Positions 19,398 to 29,016 of a stretch of 29,528 nucleotides of DNA are shown here, piece after piece. The notes under the pieces were generated by a model that was not told where the DNA came from, did not search any database, and saw only the letters and a list, made by a program, of their open reading frames with translations. This DNA is from a virus: IMG/VR virus record IMGVR_UViG_3300034198_013568, positions 1-29,528 of that record, one strand, 5' to 3'. The position numbers were made by a program, and so were the translations under genes. Position 1 is the first letter of the stretch, and each line of letters opens with the position of its first letter.

Positions 19398-21796
19398 TGG
19401 TTTACGAATATTCTCAAGCCGACATCGACGCAGAATTAGCCAAAAGACAACCCTCTGCTGCGTCAACTGCTCAGCCTCTTGAGCAATCAACCATTCCGCC
19501 TGAAGCGGTTTCTCAATCTTTTGAATATTCTCAAGCCGACATCGACGCAGAATTAACCAAAAGAAATCCTAACAATTTAGAATCTCAAGCTCCAATAGAT
19601 AAAATGGAAGCTGTAAAGAATAAGTTACTTGAAAATATCCTAAGACCAGCCGCTCGTGCTGCTAGAACTGGGTTATCTGGAATAGCTTCAATAGCCGATC
19701 CGGTTAATATGGCTTTACAATTACCCCTAGCTTCAGAACAAACTAAGCAATTATTTGACAAAGCAACTGGTGGATTTGCAGCTCCAAGAAATACAACGGA
19801 ACAATTAGTTGATACTGCTGGAGAATTATTTACTGGTGGTGGAGCATTTGGTAAAGGCGCTACATTGGCTGCTAAAGGTGGTGGAAAAATTGCACAAGCC
19901 GTAGGTAAAACATTTGGTGTAGAAACTGGTCAACAAGCCGCTGGATTAGCTGGGGCTTCAACGGCTATGCCAATTGCCCAATCAGCAACTCAGCAAGGCT
20001 TAGATGTTTTAAATGTCTCTCCTGATAGCAAATTGAGAGAGGCCGCTAATGTAGGCGTTGGTTTACTATCTGGCGTTGCAGGTGGTGTAGCTGGTGCAAA
20101 AACAGCCAATATTCCTGTAAATCTAAAAAACTGGCGCATTAAAAGTACTTTACCAGAAGCTAAAACTAATTTACTTGGCAGGGCTAAAGTTGCTAATCAA
20201 ACAATCAAAGACCTAGAAACGAAAGGAATTAGCCCGCAAGAAATTGACGCTGAATTGAAAGGTGATGGCGGAATTGGCTTAGATCCAATTGACGTGAGCA
20301 AATCAAACCTAAGCAATATTCAAGATTTAGCACAAATTGCAGCTTCAAGAAAGATTCTTCAAAACTCGTTTGATATTAGGGAACAAAGAATTATTAAGGA
20401 GCAAAACAATATTTTGAGAGGCGTAACACCAGATGAAAACGCTTTGCCTCAACTTACTCAAGAATATTTAGGCTCTCTAAAAGATAAGATGCAGAAAAAT
20501 GCAAAGCCACTGTATGAAGAAACTTTTGCTAAAGCTCCTAAAGAAATCTCGTTGGAATCCAAAATTACCAATATGGATGGTCAGGAAATAGTTTTGCAAG
20601 ACGTTCTGTCTCGCCCAGATATAATTGAGGCTTTAAAGAAAAGTCGCATGGCTGCCGTGAATGCAGAAGGAACTAGTGCGGGTAAATTTTTCCAGAAGGC
20701 TACAAAAGATTTACCAAATAATAATCCTGTAGTTTTACACAATTTACAGAGTTATTTGAGAAGGAATTCTGGCAATCTTGATAAATTTATTGTTGATGCT
20801 GATGAGGCTTCTATGATGGCTAAGAGAGGTGATATTTTGCAATTCCTAGATAATAATCTACCAGGTTACAAAGACGCTCGCAGCACTTACAGCGCTGATT
20901 TAGAAGAGTTAATGAAGGCACAAAAAGGCACAAAAGGAATCATCGCCAATTTACAAGGCGACAAAGGTGCGGACGCTATGGCAAAACTTTACAAACTAAG
21001 CCCTTTTGAGATTTCTAAAGTTAAAGCGCAACTAATGGCAATAAGCCCTGAGAAATACTCTAGCGCAGTTAAATCTTTTGTAGATCAAAAAATATCCACC
21101 TTAAGAGAAAATCAAACTCTTGCTAGTCTAGTTAAAAGTCCACAAGAAGCCGCTAAGTTAAAAGCAATGTTCCCTTCTGCTAAAACTTATGATGGATTTT
21201 CCAAAGCTCTTACTTATATCGAAAAAACTAAGCCAGTTCAAGATGTTCTAAAACGAGCTTTGGATCAAGATATTAAATCTACGCCTCTCACTGAATCAAT
21301 CGCGCAAGGGGAAAGTATGCTAGGAAAAAGCATAAAAGCCGTTCCTCGTGCCGCAGGTAGAATGTTTATTGATCCTCTTTCTAAAAAGATTAGCTCTCAG
21401 ATCATGTTGCAAGAAGGAATAACTGGCAGAAGCGTTAAATCCGTTGATGTTAAGCAAGCTGAAACAATGGCTAAATATGCTTTTACTGATGAAGGAAGGA
21501 TGCTATTTAATCAATTAGCTAAAACTACTAAAAAGGCCGATGTCGATAATTTAATGACTCAAATTTATTTACAATCAGGTTTTTTAACAACTCTTACAAA
21601 TTCCGTAGGAGGCAACAAAGATTTATCTTTAATCTCAGAAGCCGAAGCAAAAGAACCACAAATGTCTGAAGAACAAATTCGTCGTCAACTTATTCAACAA
21701 AGTCAACAATATCCTATGCTATCTAATGGGCAACCAATAGATTCTGAGCAAATAAACGCGGAAGCACAACAAATCAAACAACGCTATTTAAAATAA
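19397..21796 (+). CDS. Large ejection / internal virion protein
   Basis: The product has 799 residues. The N-terminus carries a repeated module, EYSQADIDAELAKR (near residue 4) and EYSQADIDAELTKR (near residue 43). A glycine/alanine-rich stretch follows (about 95-250: TGLSGIASIADP, FTGGGAFGKGATLAAKGGGK, GVGLLSGVAGGVAGA), which may insert into membranes. The remaining 550 residues are helical and charged, resembling the long internal proteins of podophages (P22 gp16, T7 gp16 class). I see no transglycosylase active-site motif. It would be injected with the DNA and form part of the trans-envelope conduit. Confidence 0.6.
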   Translation: MVYEYSQADIDAELAKRQPSAASTAQPLEQSTIPPEAVSQSFEYSQADIDAELTKRNPNNLESQAPIDKMEAVKNKLLENILRPAARAARTGLSGIASIADPVNMALQLPLASEQTKQLFDKATGGFAAPRNTTEQLVDTAGELFTGGGAFGKGATLAAKGGGKIAQAVGKTFGVETGQQAAGLAGASTAMPIAQSATQQGLDVLNVSPDSKLREAANVGVGLLSGVAGGVAGAKTANIPVNLKNWRIKSTLPEAKTNLLGRAKVANQTIKDLETKGISPQEIDAELKGDGGIGLDPIDVSKSNLSNIQDLAQIAASRKILQNSFDIREQRIIKEQNNILRGVTPDENALPQLTQEYLGSLKDKMQKNAKPLYEETFAKAPKEISLESKITNMDGQEIVLQDVLSRPDIIEALKKSRMAAVNAEGTSAGKFFQKATKDLPNNNPVVLHNLQSYLRRNSGNLDKFIVDADEASMMAKRGDILQFLDNNLPGYKDARSTYSADLEELMKAQKGTKGIIANLQGDKGADAMAKLYKLSPFEISKVKAQLMAISPEKYSSAVKSFVDQKISTLRENQTLASLVKSPQEAAKLKAMFPSAKTYDGFSKALTYIEKTKPVQDVLKRALDQDIKSTPLTESIAQGESMLGKSIKAVPRAAGRMFIDPLSKKISSQIMLQEGITGRSVKSVDVKQAETMAKYAFTDEGRMLFNQLAKTTKKADVDNLMTQIYLQSGFLTTLTNSVGGNKDLSLISEAEAKEPQMSEEQIRRQLIQQSQQYPMLSNGQPIDSEQINAEAQQIKQRYLK
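19406..19564 (+). repeat. Direct repeat of a 42-bp coding unit
   Basis: Bases 19406-19447 and 19523-19564 are identical except for one G/A difference, 117 bases apart (39 codons). They encode the duplicated EYSQADIDAEL module. Near-identity at silent positions suggests a recent duplication or ongoing gene conversion. Confidence 0.85.
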
Positions 21797-21798
21797 TC

Positions 21799-22998
21799 AT
21801 GGCACAAAGATACCCACTAACAATTTCAAGAGAATTTACCAACGCAGGAGTTGTTGGAGCTGGATTTAAGAAATATTTTTATATAACGGGCACGTCAACC
21901 CCAACTACAACTTATTCAAATAATGCTTTAACCATTGCCAATACAAATCCAGTTATTGCCGATGCAAATGGTCGCTTTGCTGAAATGTTTGTAAACGATT
22001 GGTCATTAGTAAAAGAAGTTTTAAAAGACGCTAGTGACAATATAATAAACGGCGCAACAGTTGACCCAGTAAGCCCAAGCGGTTCAAGCACTGTTACTCT
22101 AAATGATTTAGGTGTGCGTCCAACTTCTTATTGGGGATTAACTGCTGGAACTGCAGCAGCTTATACTTTGGTTGCAAATCCAACTATTTCAGCCTACGCG
22201 AATACTCAAACTTTCTTTTTTCAGCCACATGTTGCAAATAACGCAGCACCTACTATGGCAATTGATGGATTAACCGCTTTTAATCTTAAAAAATACTCTG
22301 GACAAGGCACTAAAGTTGCCTTGCAAGCTGGTGATTTACAAGCTACCGAAAGATACGAGGCAGTCAATGATGGTGTGGATATTATCATTTTGAACCCAAG
22401 AAACAAAAATACTTACCTTGGAACTAACGCAGCTCTAACAATCGCGGCTGGCGCGGTTACGATTACCAACGGCGGGAGTCTTTACGCTTTAGATACAGAA
22501 AGTGCGGCAGCAACGGACGATCTTGATACTATTAACGGTGGAAATGATGGACAAGAAATCTTTGTGTCGAATACCGCGGATGCAAGAAATGTTGTTTTAA
22601 AACACAATACAGGAAATATTTTTAATCCAAACTTGTCGGATATTACTATTGATGTCACATCTGATAAGATTAGATTAATCTATAATTCAACTTTGGCAAA
22701 ATGGATTGTACAAAGTCAGGCTAATAGACTTGGATTTTTAACTGCTAAAACAACAAACGGATACACTTATTTACCCAATGGTTTAATTATACAATGGGGA
22801 ACGGGCACTGCTTCCACGCTTGGTTTTTCTAACTTATTTCCAATCGCGTTTCCAAACGCGGCTCTTGTAGTTACTGCAATAAATACTAATCAAACTAATC
22901 CGCCAGCGCCTAGTTGCAGCGGTCTTACTACTTCTAGCTTTCTTGCCACAGTTTCTTCTGGTGGGCCCACCATAATGTACATAGCAATAGGCTACTAA
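21799..22998 (+). CDS. Tail fibre with a gp53-like C-terminal domain
   Basis: The product has 399 residues. The N-terminus (SREFTNAGVVGAGFKKYFY, then NTNPVIADANGRFAEMFV) is a particle-binding module found in many phage fibres. The middle is T/N/A-rich beta. The C-terminus, GYTYLPNGLIIQWGTGTAST then FPIAFPNAALVVTAINTN, and ending MYIAIGY, matches the receptor-binding domain of gp53-like tail fibres. It is followed directly by a DUF4376 gene, a pairing repeated at 26532-28692. Confidence 0.75.
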   Translation: MAQRYPLTISREFTNAGVVGAGFKKYFYITGTSTPTTTYSNNALTIANTNPVIADANGRFAEMFVNDWSLVKEVLKDASDNIINGATVDPVSPSGSSTVTLNDLGVRPTSYWGLTAGTAAAYTLVANPTISAYANTQTFFFQPHVANNAAPTMAIDGLTAFNLKKYSGQGTKVALQAGDLQATERYEAVNDGVDIIILNPRNKNTYLGTNAALTIAAGAVTITNGGSLYALDTESAAATDDLDTINGGNDGQEIFVSNTADARNVVLKHNTGNIFNPNLSDITIDVTSDKIRLIYNSTLAKWIVQSQANRLGFLTAKTTNGYTYLPNGLIIQWGTGTASTLGFSNLFPIAFPNAALVVTAINTNQTNPPAPSCSGLTTSSFLATVSSGGPTIMYIAIGY

Positions 22999-23014
22999 TT
23001 ATTAATTACACAAT

Positions 23015-23539
23015 ATGATAAAAGTAAATTACGACACAAAAACAACTTTAGTTTTAGGATACTATCCTGATTCAATTAATTACGCCTCAATCCCTGAGCC
23101 GTTTATTGAAATTGAAAACGGCACGCAAAACTACACAAAACAAATGTGTGTAATTGATGGGGTATATCAAGAATACATTCTACCTATAGCACAACAGATT
23201 ATTGATGCTAAAAATGTCAAAATCAATCAACTTAATCAAAATAGAAGTGATTTTTGTTTAATCCCTATTGAGTATAACGGCAACACCTACGCCACTACTC
23301 TTGAAGCTAAAAATGCAATCAATTTTTACATTGCATCATTATCGACTTTGGCATCTGTTGGGGACTATTACACATTAACTGGGGAAAAAGTTAGTTTAAC
23401 TAAAGCCGATTTCAAAGCGTTAGCTGTTTTAATCCAAACAAGAGAAATTGAATCAAGAGATAAAAGAGAGAATTTATCAACTGAAATAGAATCTTGCATT
23501 ACTTTAGAAGAAGTAGAATCAATTAATATAGATTTTTAA
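23015..23539 (+). CDS. DUF4376-type tail fibre accessory protein
   Basis: The product has 174 residues. The N-terminal 80 residues start with a beta segment; the C-terminal 95 (PIEYNGNTYATTLEAKNAIN, then ALAVLIQTREIESRDKRENL and ITLEEVESI) follow the DUF4376 pattern seen in proteins encoded right behind tail fibres. They are thought to be fibre chaperones or fibre components, though the exact role is not firmly known. Its stop overlaps the next start (TAATG). Confidence 0.6.
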   Translation: MIKVNYDTKTTLVLGYYPDSINYASIPEPFIEIENGTQNYTKQMCVIDGVYQEYILPIAQQIIDAKNVKINQLNQNRSDFCLIPIEYNGNTYATTLEAKNAINFYIASLSTLASVGDYYTLTGEKVSLTKADFKALAVLIQTREIESRDKRENLSTEIESCITLEEVESINIDF

Positions 23540-24480
23540 TGACAGTCAGCACTTCAAACGATTTTACCCAGACCAGAAACGACATCATTAACAGAGCCTT
23601 GTCAATTCTTGGCATTAAGAACCGAGGAAGGGCTTTAACTGCCGAAGAGGTAACAGACGCTTCAACAGCTTTAAATCTCTTTGTAAAGGGTCTAAAAGCC
23701 AACGGAACTTACCTTTGGAAATATGCTGAAGGCACTTTGTTTTTAGTTTATGGGCAAGCTCAATACATTTTAGATGGATCAACAGCTAATGCCACAGAAA
23801 GTTTTGCCCAAACAACTACTACAGCGGACGCATCTTTAGGGGCAACCACTATTGCGGTTACAAGCACTTCTGGCTTTGTTGTTGGTTACAATATTGGCGT
23901 TATTCAAGACAACAATACTATTCTTTGGACAACAATTACTAACATTGCTTCGCTTACAATTACTTTAAACACAGCACTTACAGCGGCGGCTACAAGTGGA
24001 AATACTGTTTTTGTTTACCAAACTAAAATTAGTCGCCCCGAAAGCATTACTTCTTGCAGAAGAAGAGATTCAAGCAATTACGATACTGCAATGAGTGATT
24101 TGGCAAGATCAGATTATTTTAATCTTTCTCAAAAAGACACTGCGGGCAAACCAACTCAATTTTACTACGATAAGCAATTAGCTTCTGGTTCTCTTTATCT
24201 TTACAGTACGCCTGACATAGTAACCGACACTATAAAATTTACATTTCAAAAAATGTTTTTTGATTTTGACGATTCAACAAATAATCCGGATTTTCCTGTG
24301 GAATGGATGGAAACTTTAGCTTTTGGTTTAGCAAGTAGATTGTGTTATGATTATGGTATTGATCCAACTAAATCCGAAATGATTAAAAGAACGGCTGACG
24401 AAATGATTCTTAATCTTCAAGGATATGATCGTGAAGACTCTGTTTATTTTGCCCCTCAAATTAATTTGTACAGCAGATAA
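23539..24480 (+). CDS. Head-to-tail adaptor (P22 gp4 / tail tubular A type)
   Basis: The product has 313 residues. The N-terminal helices (TRNDIINRALSILGIKNRGR, then ALNLFVKGLKANGTYLWKYA) and the C-terminal part (FPVEWMETLAFGLASRLCYD, then MIKRTADEMI) are typical of adaptor proteins that dock under the portal. In the middle, residues about 88-160 form an extra threonine/valine-rich beta domain (ATTIAVTSTSGF, TITLNTALTAA) absent from short P22 gp4 (166 residues). It should form the ring to which the gp10-like protein attaches. Confidence 0.7.
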   Translation: MTVSTSNDFTQTRNDIINRALSILGIKNRGRALTAEEVTDASTALNLFVKGLKANGTYLWKYAEGTLFLVYGQAQYILDGSTANATESFAQTTTTADASLGATTIAVTSTSGFVVGYNIGVIQDNNTILWTTITNIASLTITLNTALTAAATSGNTVFVYQTKISRPESITSCRRRDSSNYDTAMSDLARSDYFNLSQKDTAGKPTQFYYDKQLASGSLYLYSTPDIVTDTIKFTFQKMFFDFDDSTNNPDFPVEWMETLAFGLASRLCYDYGIDPTKSEMIKRTADEMILNLQGYDREDSVYFAPQINLYSR

Positions 24481-25904
24481 TGGGATCAACTACGCCAATA
24501 CATTTTGCTATTAATTCTTACAAGGCTAAGTCAGGGCTTGTTTCCGCTGAAAGAGCTGTAAATTGTCGCGCAGAAATTACGCCTGAAACTAGTCCTTTTA
24601 GAAGTCTTTTGTCTGGAACAGAAGGATTAACAGTTTGGAAAGATACTGGCGTTTCATTGCCCATTTATGGAATGCGGGTAATGGGAGAAAATCTTTACGT
24701 TGTAGCTGGAAACTATGTTTTTAAAATAGATTCAACTAAAACTCAAACTACACTCGGCACTATTGCATCAAGCCCCGATAGAGTTATGATGACAGACAAC
24801 GGAACTCAGGTCACAATCCTTAACGCTGGCGGCACTGCTCATTATTGCACTTCTACAGCAGCTTCTTTAACACAAATTACCGATGGGCAATACGAACTTT
24901 CTGATTCGGTAACAAATCTTGATGGCTATTCAGTTTTTACAAAACAACAAAGTAGAACTTTTCAGTTTTCAGATTTAAATGATACTTCTGTTTATGCACT
25001 TTCAGATAAGCAAACAGTAGAAGCAAACTCAAGTAATATTGTAAGAGTTGCAATGAATAATTTAGAGCTTTGGTTTTTTAAAGAAGATATTATTCAGGTC
25101 TATTACAATTCTGCTCGTCCTGGATACATCTTTGACAGAAAAGACGGAGTTTTTATTCAAAAGGGCTGCGCTGCAAAACACTCGGTGGCAACACTAGATA
25201 ATGCTTTTTATTTTTTAGGTGACGACAGAATTATTTATAGAACTATCGGATACCGATTAGAGGCAATTTCAACTTTTCCAATTTCTCAAGAAATACAGGG
25301 ATATTCTACTGTTTCCGATGCTTTTGGGTTTACTTATGTTGAAGGCGGACATAAAATTTACGCAATAACTTTTCCTACAGCAAATACTACTTGGGAATAT
25401 GACATTACAACTGGAATTTGGAACGAGAGATCAAGCATTAATTCCGCTCAAGTCTCAGGAAGATGGCGTGCTAATTGCCATGTTTTTTTTAACGGAAAAA
25501 ACCTAGTTGGGGATTTTGAGACTGGAATTATTTACGAAATTGATCCTGATGTTTACACTGAAAACGGAACCAGAATTTTAAGAAAAGCAATTGGCACAAC
25601 TATTTTTAAAGATTTTGCTCGCGTTACAGCAAGCCGTTTTGTAATAATGATGGATACTGGTGTTGGCATTGCAACTGGTCAAGGCTCTGATCCTCAACTT
25701 ATGCTACGTACTTCTCTTAATGGCGGCAAAACTTGGTCTGATGAGTTATGGAAATCTGTTGGCGCGATTGGGTCTTATTTAACAGAGGTGCATTGGGGTC
25801 AATTGGGACAATCTAGGTCTTTTATTATGGAGCTAACTTACAGCGAACCAACTAAATTTAATATTGTTGGCGCATTTATTAACTTAGAAGAGGGGTACTC
25901 ATGA
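24480..25904 (+). CDS. Packaged DNA stabilisation protein (P22 gp10-like)
   Basis: The product has 474 residues, almost the same length as P22 gp10 (472). Family-like features are the start (INSYKAKSGLVSAERAVNCR AE, then SLLSGTEGLTVWKDTG), the AFYFLGDDRIIYRTIGYRLE region and repeated beta-blade segments (GIWNERSSINSAQVSGRWRA). It forms a beta-propeller-like tail hub that seals the DNA after packaging and carries the needle and fibres. Its start overlaps the adaptor's stop (TAATG), consistent with matched amounts. Confidence 0.8.
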   Translation: MGSTTPIHFAINSYKAKSGLVSAERAVNCRAEITPETSPFRSLLSGTEGLTVWKDTGVSLPIYGMRVMGENLYVVAGNYVFKIDSTKTQTTLGTIASSPDRVMMTDNGTQVTILNAGGTAHYCTSTAASLTQITDGQYELSDSVTNLDGYSVFTKQQSRTFQFSDLNDTSVYALSDKQTVEANSSNIVRVAMNNLELWFFKEDIIQVYYNSARPGYIFDRKDGVFIQKGCAAKHSVATLDNAFYFLGDDRIIYRTIGYRLEAISTFPISQEIQGYSTVSDAFGFTYVEGGHKIYAITFPTANTTWEYDITTGIWNERSSINSAQVSGRWRANCHVFFNGKNLVGDFETGIIYEIDPDVYTENGTRILRKAIGTTIFKDFARVTASRFVIMMDTGVGIATGQGSDPQLMLRTSLNGGKTWSDELWKSVGAIGSYLTEVHWGQLGQSRSFIMELTYSEPTKFNIVGAFINLEEGYS

Positions 25905-26476
25905 TTTTTGGTATTCCGTCAACAACACAGGCAATCTCGGACGAAACTTTTACAATAAGCACTCCTTGGTTTTCTTTCTTTCAAAATCTTTGGCGTTCGA
26001 CTAGAGCTGCTTTAGATGTTAGATTAGGTGGCGTTTTAAATATTAACACATCTTCAATTAGTAACTCAGGAACTTCCGAAACTGACTTAATAAGTTACAC
26101 TTTATTTAAAAATTCTTTGATTACTAACGGCGATTTAATCGAAATTGATGCCTGGGGAATTTTTGCTTCAAATGCTAATAATAAGACAGTTGCTTTAAAA
26201 TTTGGCAGTCAAACTATTCTAACAACTGGGGCAATAGCTGCTAACGGTGGATCTTGGCATATTAACGCAAAGATTATTAGAACTGCCGCAACAACGCAAG
26301 AAATTCTAGGAGAAATAATTTCCAGCAATTCTACTGTTTCTGATTCTAACACAAGAACGGCTGGAACTCAAGACTTGGCAACAGATTTAGTCATTAAATG
26401 CACTGGAACTAGCGGCACGGCTAGCTCAGACATTACGCAATATTCTTTAATTGTAAAACTAACACCTTACGATTAA
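25901..26476 (+). CDS. Tail needle- or fibre-tip-like knob protein
   Basis: The product has 191 residues and overlaps the gp10-like gene by 4 bases (ATGA). The first 40 residues contain STPWFSFFQNLWRSTRAALD, an attachment motif typical of short phage tail appendages. The rest is a beta knob (DLISYTLFKNSLITNGDLIE, then NNKTVALKFGSQTILTTGAI, ANGGSWHINAKIIRT). By position it would be the gp26-like plug or a tip, but it lacks the long trimeric coiled coil of the P22 needle. Confidence 0.55.
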   Translation: MIFGIPSTTQAISDETFTISTPWFSFFQNLWRSTRAALDVRLGGVLNINTSSISNSGTSETDLISYTLFKNSLITNGDLIEIDAWGIFASNANNKTVALKFGSQTILTTGAIAANGGSWHINAKIIRTAATTQEILGEIISSNSTVSDSNTRTAGTQDLATDLVIKCTGTSGTASSDITQYSLIVKLTPYD

Positions 26477-26531
26477 TTCTTTACAACTTAAAATAACAAA
26501 GCTACTTTTTTAAAGTCAACAAACTGAGTAA

Positions 26532-28115
26532 ATGAAGGTTGACTTATTAATTATTGCTACAATTCATTTACTTACTATGGGGGGTTTTTCCTTTGATCAA
26601 AAAGGTTTCTCGGGCGTTGATCTAAAAAACAATACAACAACTTCTGCGCCAACAGTCAACGATGACAGTTCAAAAGGTTATAGTTTTGGTTCTTGTTGGT
26701 ATAACCAGTCTTCAGGAAAACTTTACATTTTAGTTGATTCATCTGAAGGAGCGGCAAACTGGATTTCTATTAATGGCGAAAACTACAAAGGATCTTGGAA
26801 TGCCTCTACCAATACGCCTGCCCTTGCTGATGGCTTTGGAATTAGTGGCGATAATTATAAAGTTTCGGTTGCTGGTTCGCAAAATCTAGGAAGCGGCATA
26901 ATTGCTTTTACCGTTAGTGATTTAGTTATTTATAACGGCACAATTTGGGAAAAAATTGAAGGCGGCGTTTCTTACGTTCCAGAAGATGTTGCCAATAAAA
27001 GCACTGATGGAACGATGACAGCTAATTCTACTACATTGTACCCAAGCCAAAGCGCCGTAGTGACTTACGCTAGTGCAAAAGTAGCGGATTCTATTACCGA
27101 TGGCGTTACAGCTATCGCCCCTTCGCAGAATGCGGTCTTTGATGCGTTAGCTTTAAAACAAACCATCGCAAAAGACACAAGTGGCGGTTACGCTGGCCTA
27201 ACTCTTTTTAAAATAAATTTTAAAAACGTAGCCAATACATTTACAAGTTTTTTCACAAATTCAAACACGGCCGCCAGGACATACACTTTTCAAAATCGTA
27301 ATGGTACAATTTTAGATGACACTGACTTAGCAGATATAAATTTAGCTTTATCAGTAAAGCAAGACTCTGATCCCACCCTTACCGGTTTGGCCGCAACGTC
27401 TATTGCAGCCGATCAACTTTTTTATGGCTCAGGAGCAGATACTTTTTTAACTACTCCTTTTACAAGCGCGGCTAGAACCGTTCTTGATGACACTACAGTT
27501 GCTGCAATGGTCAATACGCTAGGCGGCGCAACTTCAACTGGCTCTGGTGGTTTAGCTCGTGCAACTTCTCCTGTTTTTGTAACCCCAGCACTCGGTACAC
27601 CCGCCTCCGGTGTTTTAACGAATTGTACAGGATACACATCAGCCAATTTACCCGCAGGAACTTGTCTTCAAGTAGTTTCTGTTGCTAAATCTGATACCGC
27701 TTCAACCACTTCTTCAACCTACGCAGCAATAACAGGAATAAGTGCATCAATTACTCCGGTTTCCACTAGTAGTACAGTTTTAGTAAATGTTGTTTTAAAC
27801 GTCGGTGGCGTTGCTTTAGCGCGTGCAAATTTCCGACTGTTCAGAGGTGCTACACAAATAGCTCTTGGAGACGCAGCGGGTCTCAGAACTCGAGATTCAG
27901 CAGTTTTTTTCTCTGGTAACGCTGGTTATATGGCTTCTGTTAATATCTCATTTTTAGATAGTCCTGCTTCAGCCGCATCGGTTACATATTCGGTGCAATG
28001 GTCATCTTCAGACAACGCTTCTGCCGTGTACATAAATAGAACTTCTACCGATACCAGTGCTGCTATTATACCAAGAACGATTAGCAGCATAACCCTTCAA
28101 GAATTCCACGGATAA
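26532..28115 (+). CDS. Large tail fibre protein
   Basis: The product has 527 residues. The ATG at 26532 follows CTGAGTAA, as at other genes here. The N-terminal third (GSCWYNQSSGKLYILVDSSE and following) is beta, with NYKGSWNASTNTPAL and IYNGTIWEKIEGG, typical carbohydrate-binding-like fibre modules. Then repeat-like segments PEDVANKSTDGTMTANSTTL and SITDGVTAIAPSQNAVFDAL follow, and the common fibre motif VTPALGTPASGVLTNCTG. The C-terminal 140 residues (SDTASTTSSTYAAITG to ISSITLQEF) form a beta receptor-binding tip. The VTPAL region is homologous to the fragment on the opposite strand at 950-1438. Confidence 0.75.
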   Translation: MKVDLLIIATIHLLTMGGFSFDQKGFSGVDLKNNTTTSAPTVNDDSSKGYSFGSCWYNQSSGKLYILVDSSEGAANWISINGENYKGSWNASTNTPALADGFGISGDNYKVSVAGSQNLGSGIIAFTVSDLVIYNGTIWEKIEGGVSYVPEDVANKSTDGTMTANSTTLYPSQSAVVTYASAKVADSITDGVTAIAPSQNAVFDALALKQTIAKDTSGGYAGLTLFKINFKNVANTFTSFFTNSNTAARTYTFQNRNGTILDDTDLADINLALSVKQDSDPTLTGLAATSIAADQLFYGSGADTFLTTPFTSAARTVLDDTTVAAMVNTLGGATSTGSGGLARATSPVFVTPALGTPASGVLTNCTGYTSANLPAGTCLQVVSVAKSDTASTTSSTYAAITGISASITPVSTSSTVLVNVVLNVGGVALARANFRLFRGATQIALGDAAGLRTRDSAVFFSGNAGYMASVNISFLDSPASAASVTYSVQWSSSDNASAVYINRTSTDTSAAIIPRTISSITLQEFHG

Positions 28116-28116
28116 T

Positions 28117-28692
28117 ATGGGAATATTTAGTTTTATTAAAAATCTTTTTTCAACAGGGCAAACGATTGCGGATATTCCTATGGATATTCAAACCATCTTA
28201 GCCTACAAGTTTCCAGGGGCAAAATACTCTATTAATGAGGATTATGATTCCTTAGTTTGGTACGATGATAACACAGTTTCAAAACCAAGCAAACAAAATT
28301 TGCAAAACATGTGGTATGATGTTCTTCTTACCATAGCCAAAAACGAAAAAAAGGAAGAAATTAAAAACTTAAGGGCGGCTAGTCTTGGGGGCGATCTTTT
28401 GGCAAAAGTCGAAAATGGAAATTCTTATTACGTTAAGACCAGGCCAGAAATTAACATTTTCCAGTCTGCTTTGCTTGTTGCTGATGATAGCTCCAGGCGG
28501 TGGGGGGGCTACCTTAATGGCGTTAAAGTCCCACTTGTTTTGACTAAACAAGAGCTTCGAAATCTATCGAACCACTACGAAGAAAGAAAGAATTTGGCTT
28601 ATAATCTTTGCGACGACCGCAGAGCTGCCGTGGACGCTCTTTCTACAATAGAAGAAGTAGAAGCGTTTGATATTAACGAGGTAATTATTTAA
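28117..28692 (+). CDS. DUF4376-type tail fibre accessory protein, second copy
   Basis: The product has 191 residues and starts one base after the fibre stop. The N-terminal half is unlike the first DUF4376 protein, but the end (LNGVKVPLVLTKQELRNLSN HYEERKNLAYNLCDDRRAAV, then STIEEVEAFD) shares the V-x-L-T-x-x-E/D-L...R...L-I/A...I-E-E-V-E layout. A fibre gene followed by a DUF4376 gene therefore occurs twice in this genome. Confidence 0.55.
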   Translation: MGIFSFIKNLFSTGQTIADIPMDIQTILAYKFPGAKYSINEDYDSLVWYDDNTVSKPSKQNLQNMWYDVLLTIAKNEKKEEIKNLRAASLGGDLLAKVENGNSYYVKTRPEINIFQSALLVADDSSRRWGGYLNGVKVPLVLTKQELRNLSNHYEERKNLAYNLCDDRRAAVDALSTIEEVEAFDINEVII

Positions 28693-28695
28693 AAT

Positions 28696-29016
28696 ATGAT
28701 TGAAGAATCTAAATTTGTTTCTTGGCATGACTTTTCTTTGGGATTGTGGAGCATAATTGCTTTGAGTGGAGTTGGAATATTAAAATTTTTAAGCTGGTTT
28801 TCTACGCGCGAAATAAAATCTTTTTGGGAAAAAATTGACAAATTACAAACAATTAAAATTGAATCTTTAAAAGCAGAAATTGATTCTAAATTTAGTTCAC
28901 TTGATGAAAAAGTGAGCAAAATTGCCAAAGCTACTCATGGAAAAACAGAAACAGAAGGAACTGTTTTATTAGAAGTATTGGACCAATTAAAAAGAATTAA
29001 TCCTAAAAATGATTAG
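28696..29016 (+). CDS. Membrane protein with coiled coil, lysis region
   Basis: The product has 106 residues. One hydrophobic helix (about residues 16-35, GLWSIIALSGVGILKFLSWF) precedes a charged coiled coil (KIDKLQTIKIESLKAEIDSK) and a soluble end. It may be a holin-class or virion membrane protein; position before the spanin genes favours the lysis group. Residue content does not decide. It overlaps the next gene by 8 bases. Confidence 0.5.
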   Translation: MIEESKFVSWHDFSLGLWSIIALSGVGILKFLSWFSTREIKSFWEKIDKLQTIKIESLKAEIDSKFSSLDEKVSKIAKATHGKTETEGTVLLEVLDQLKRINPKND

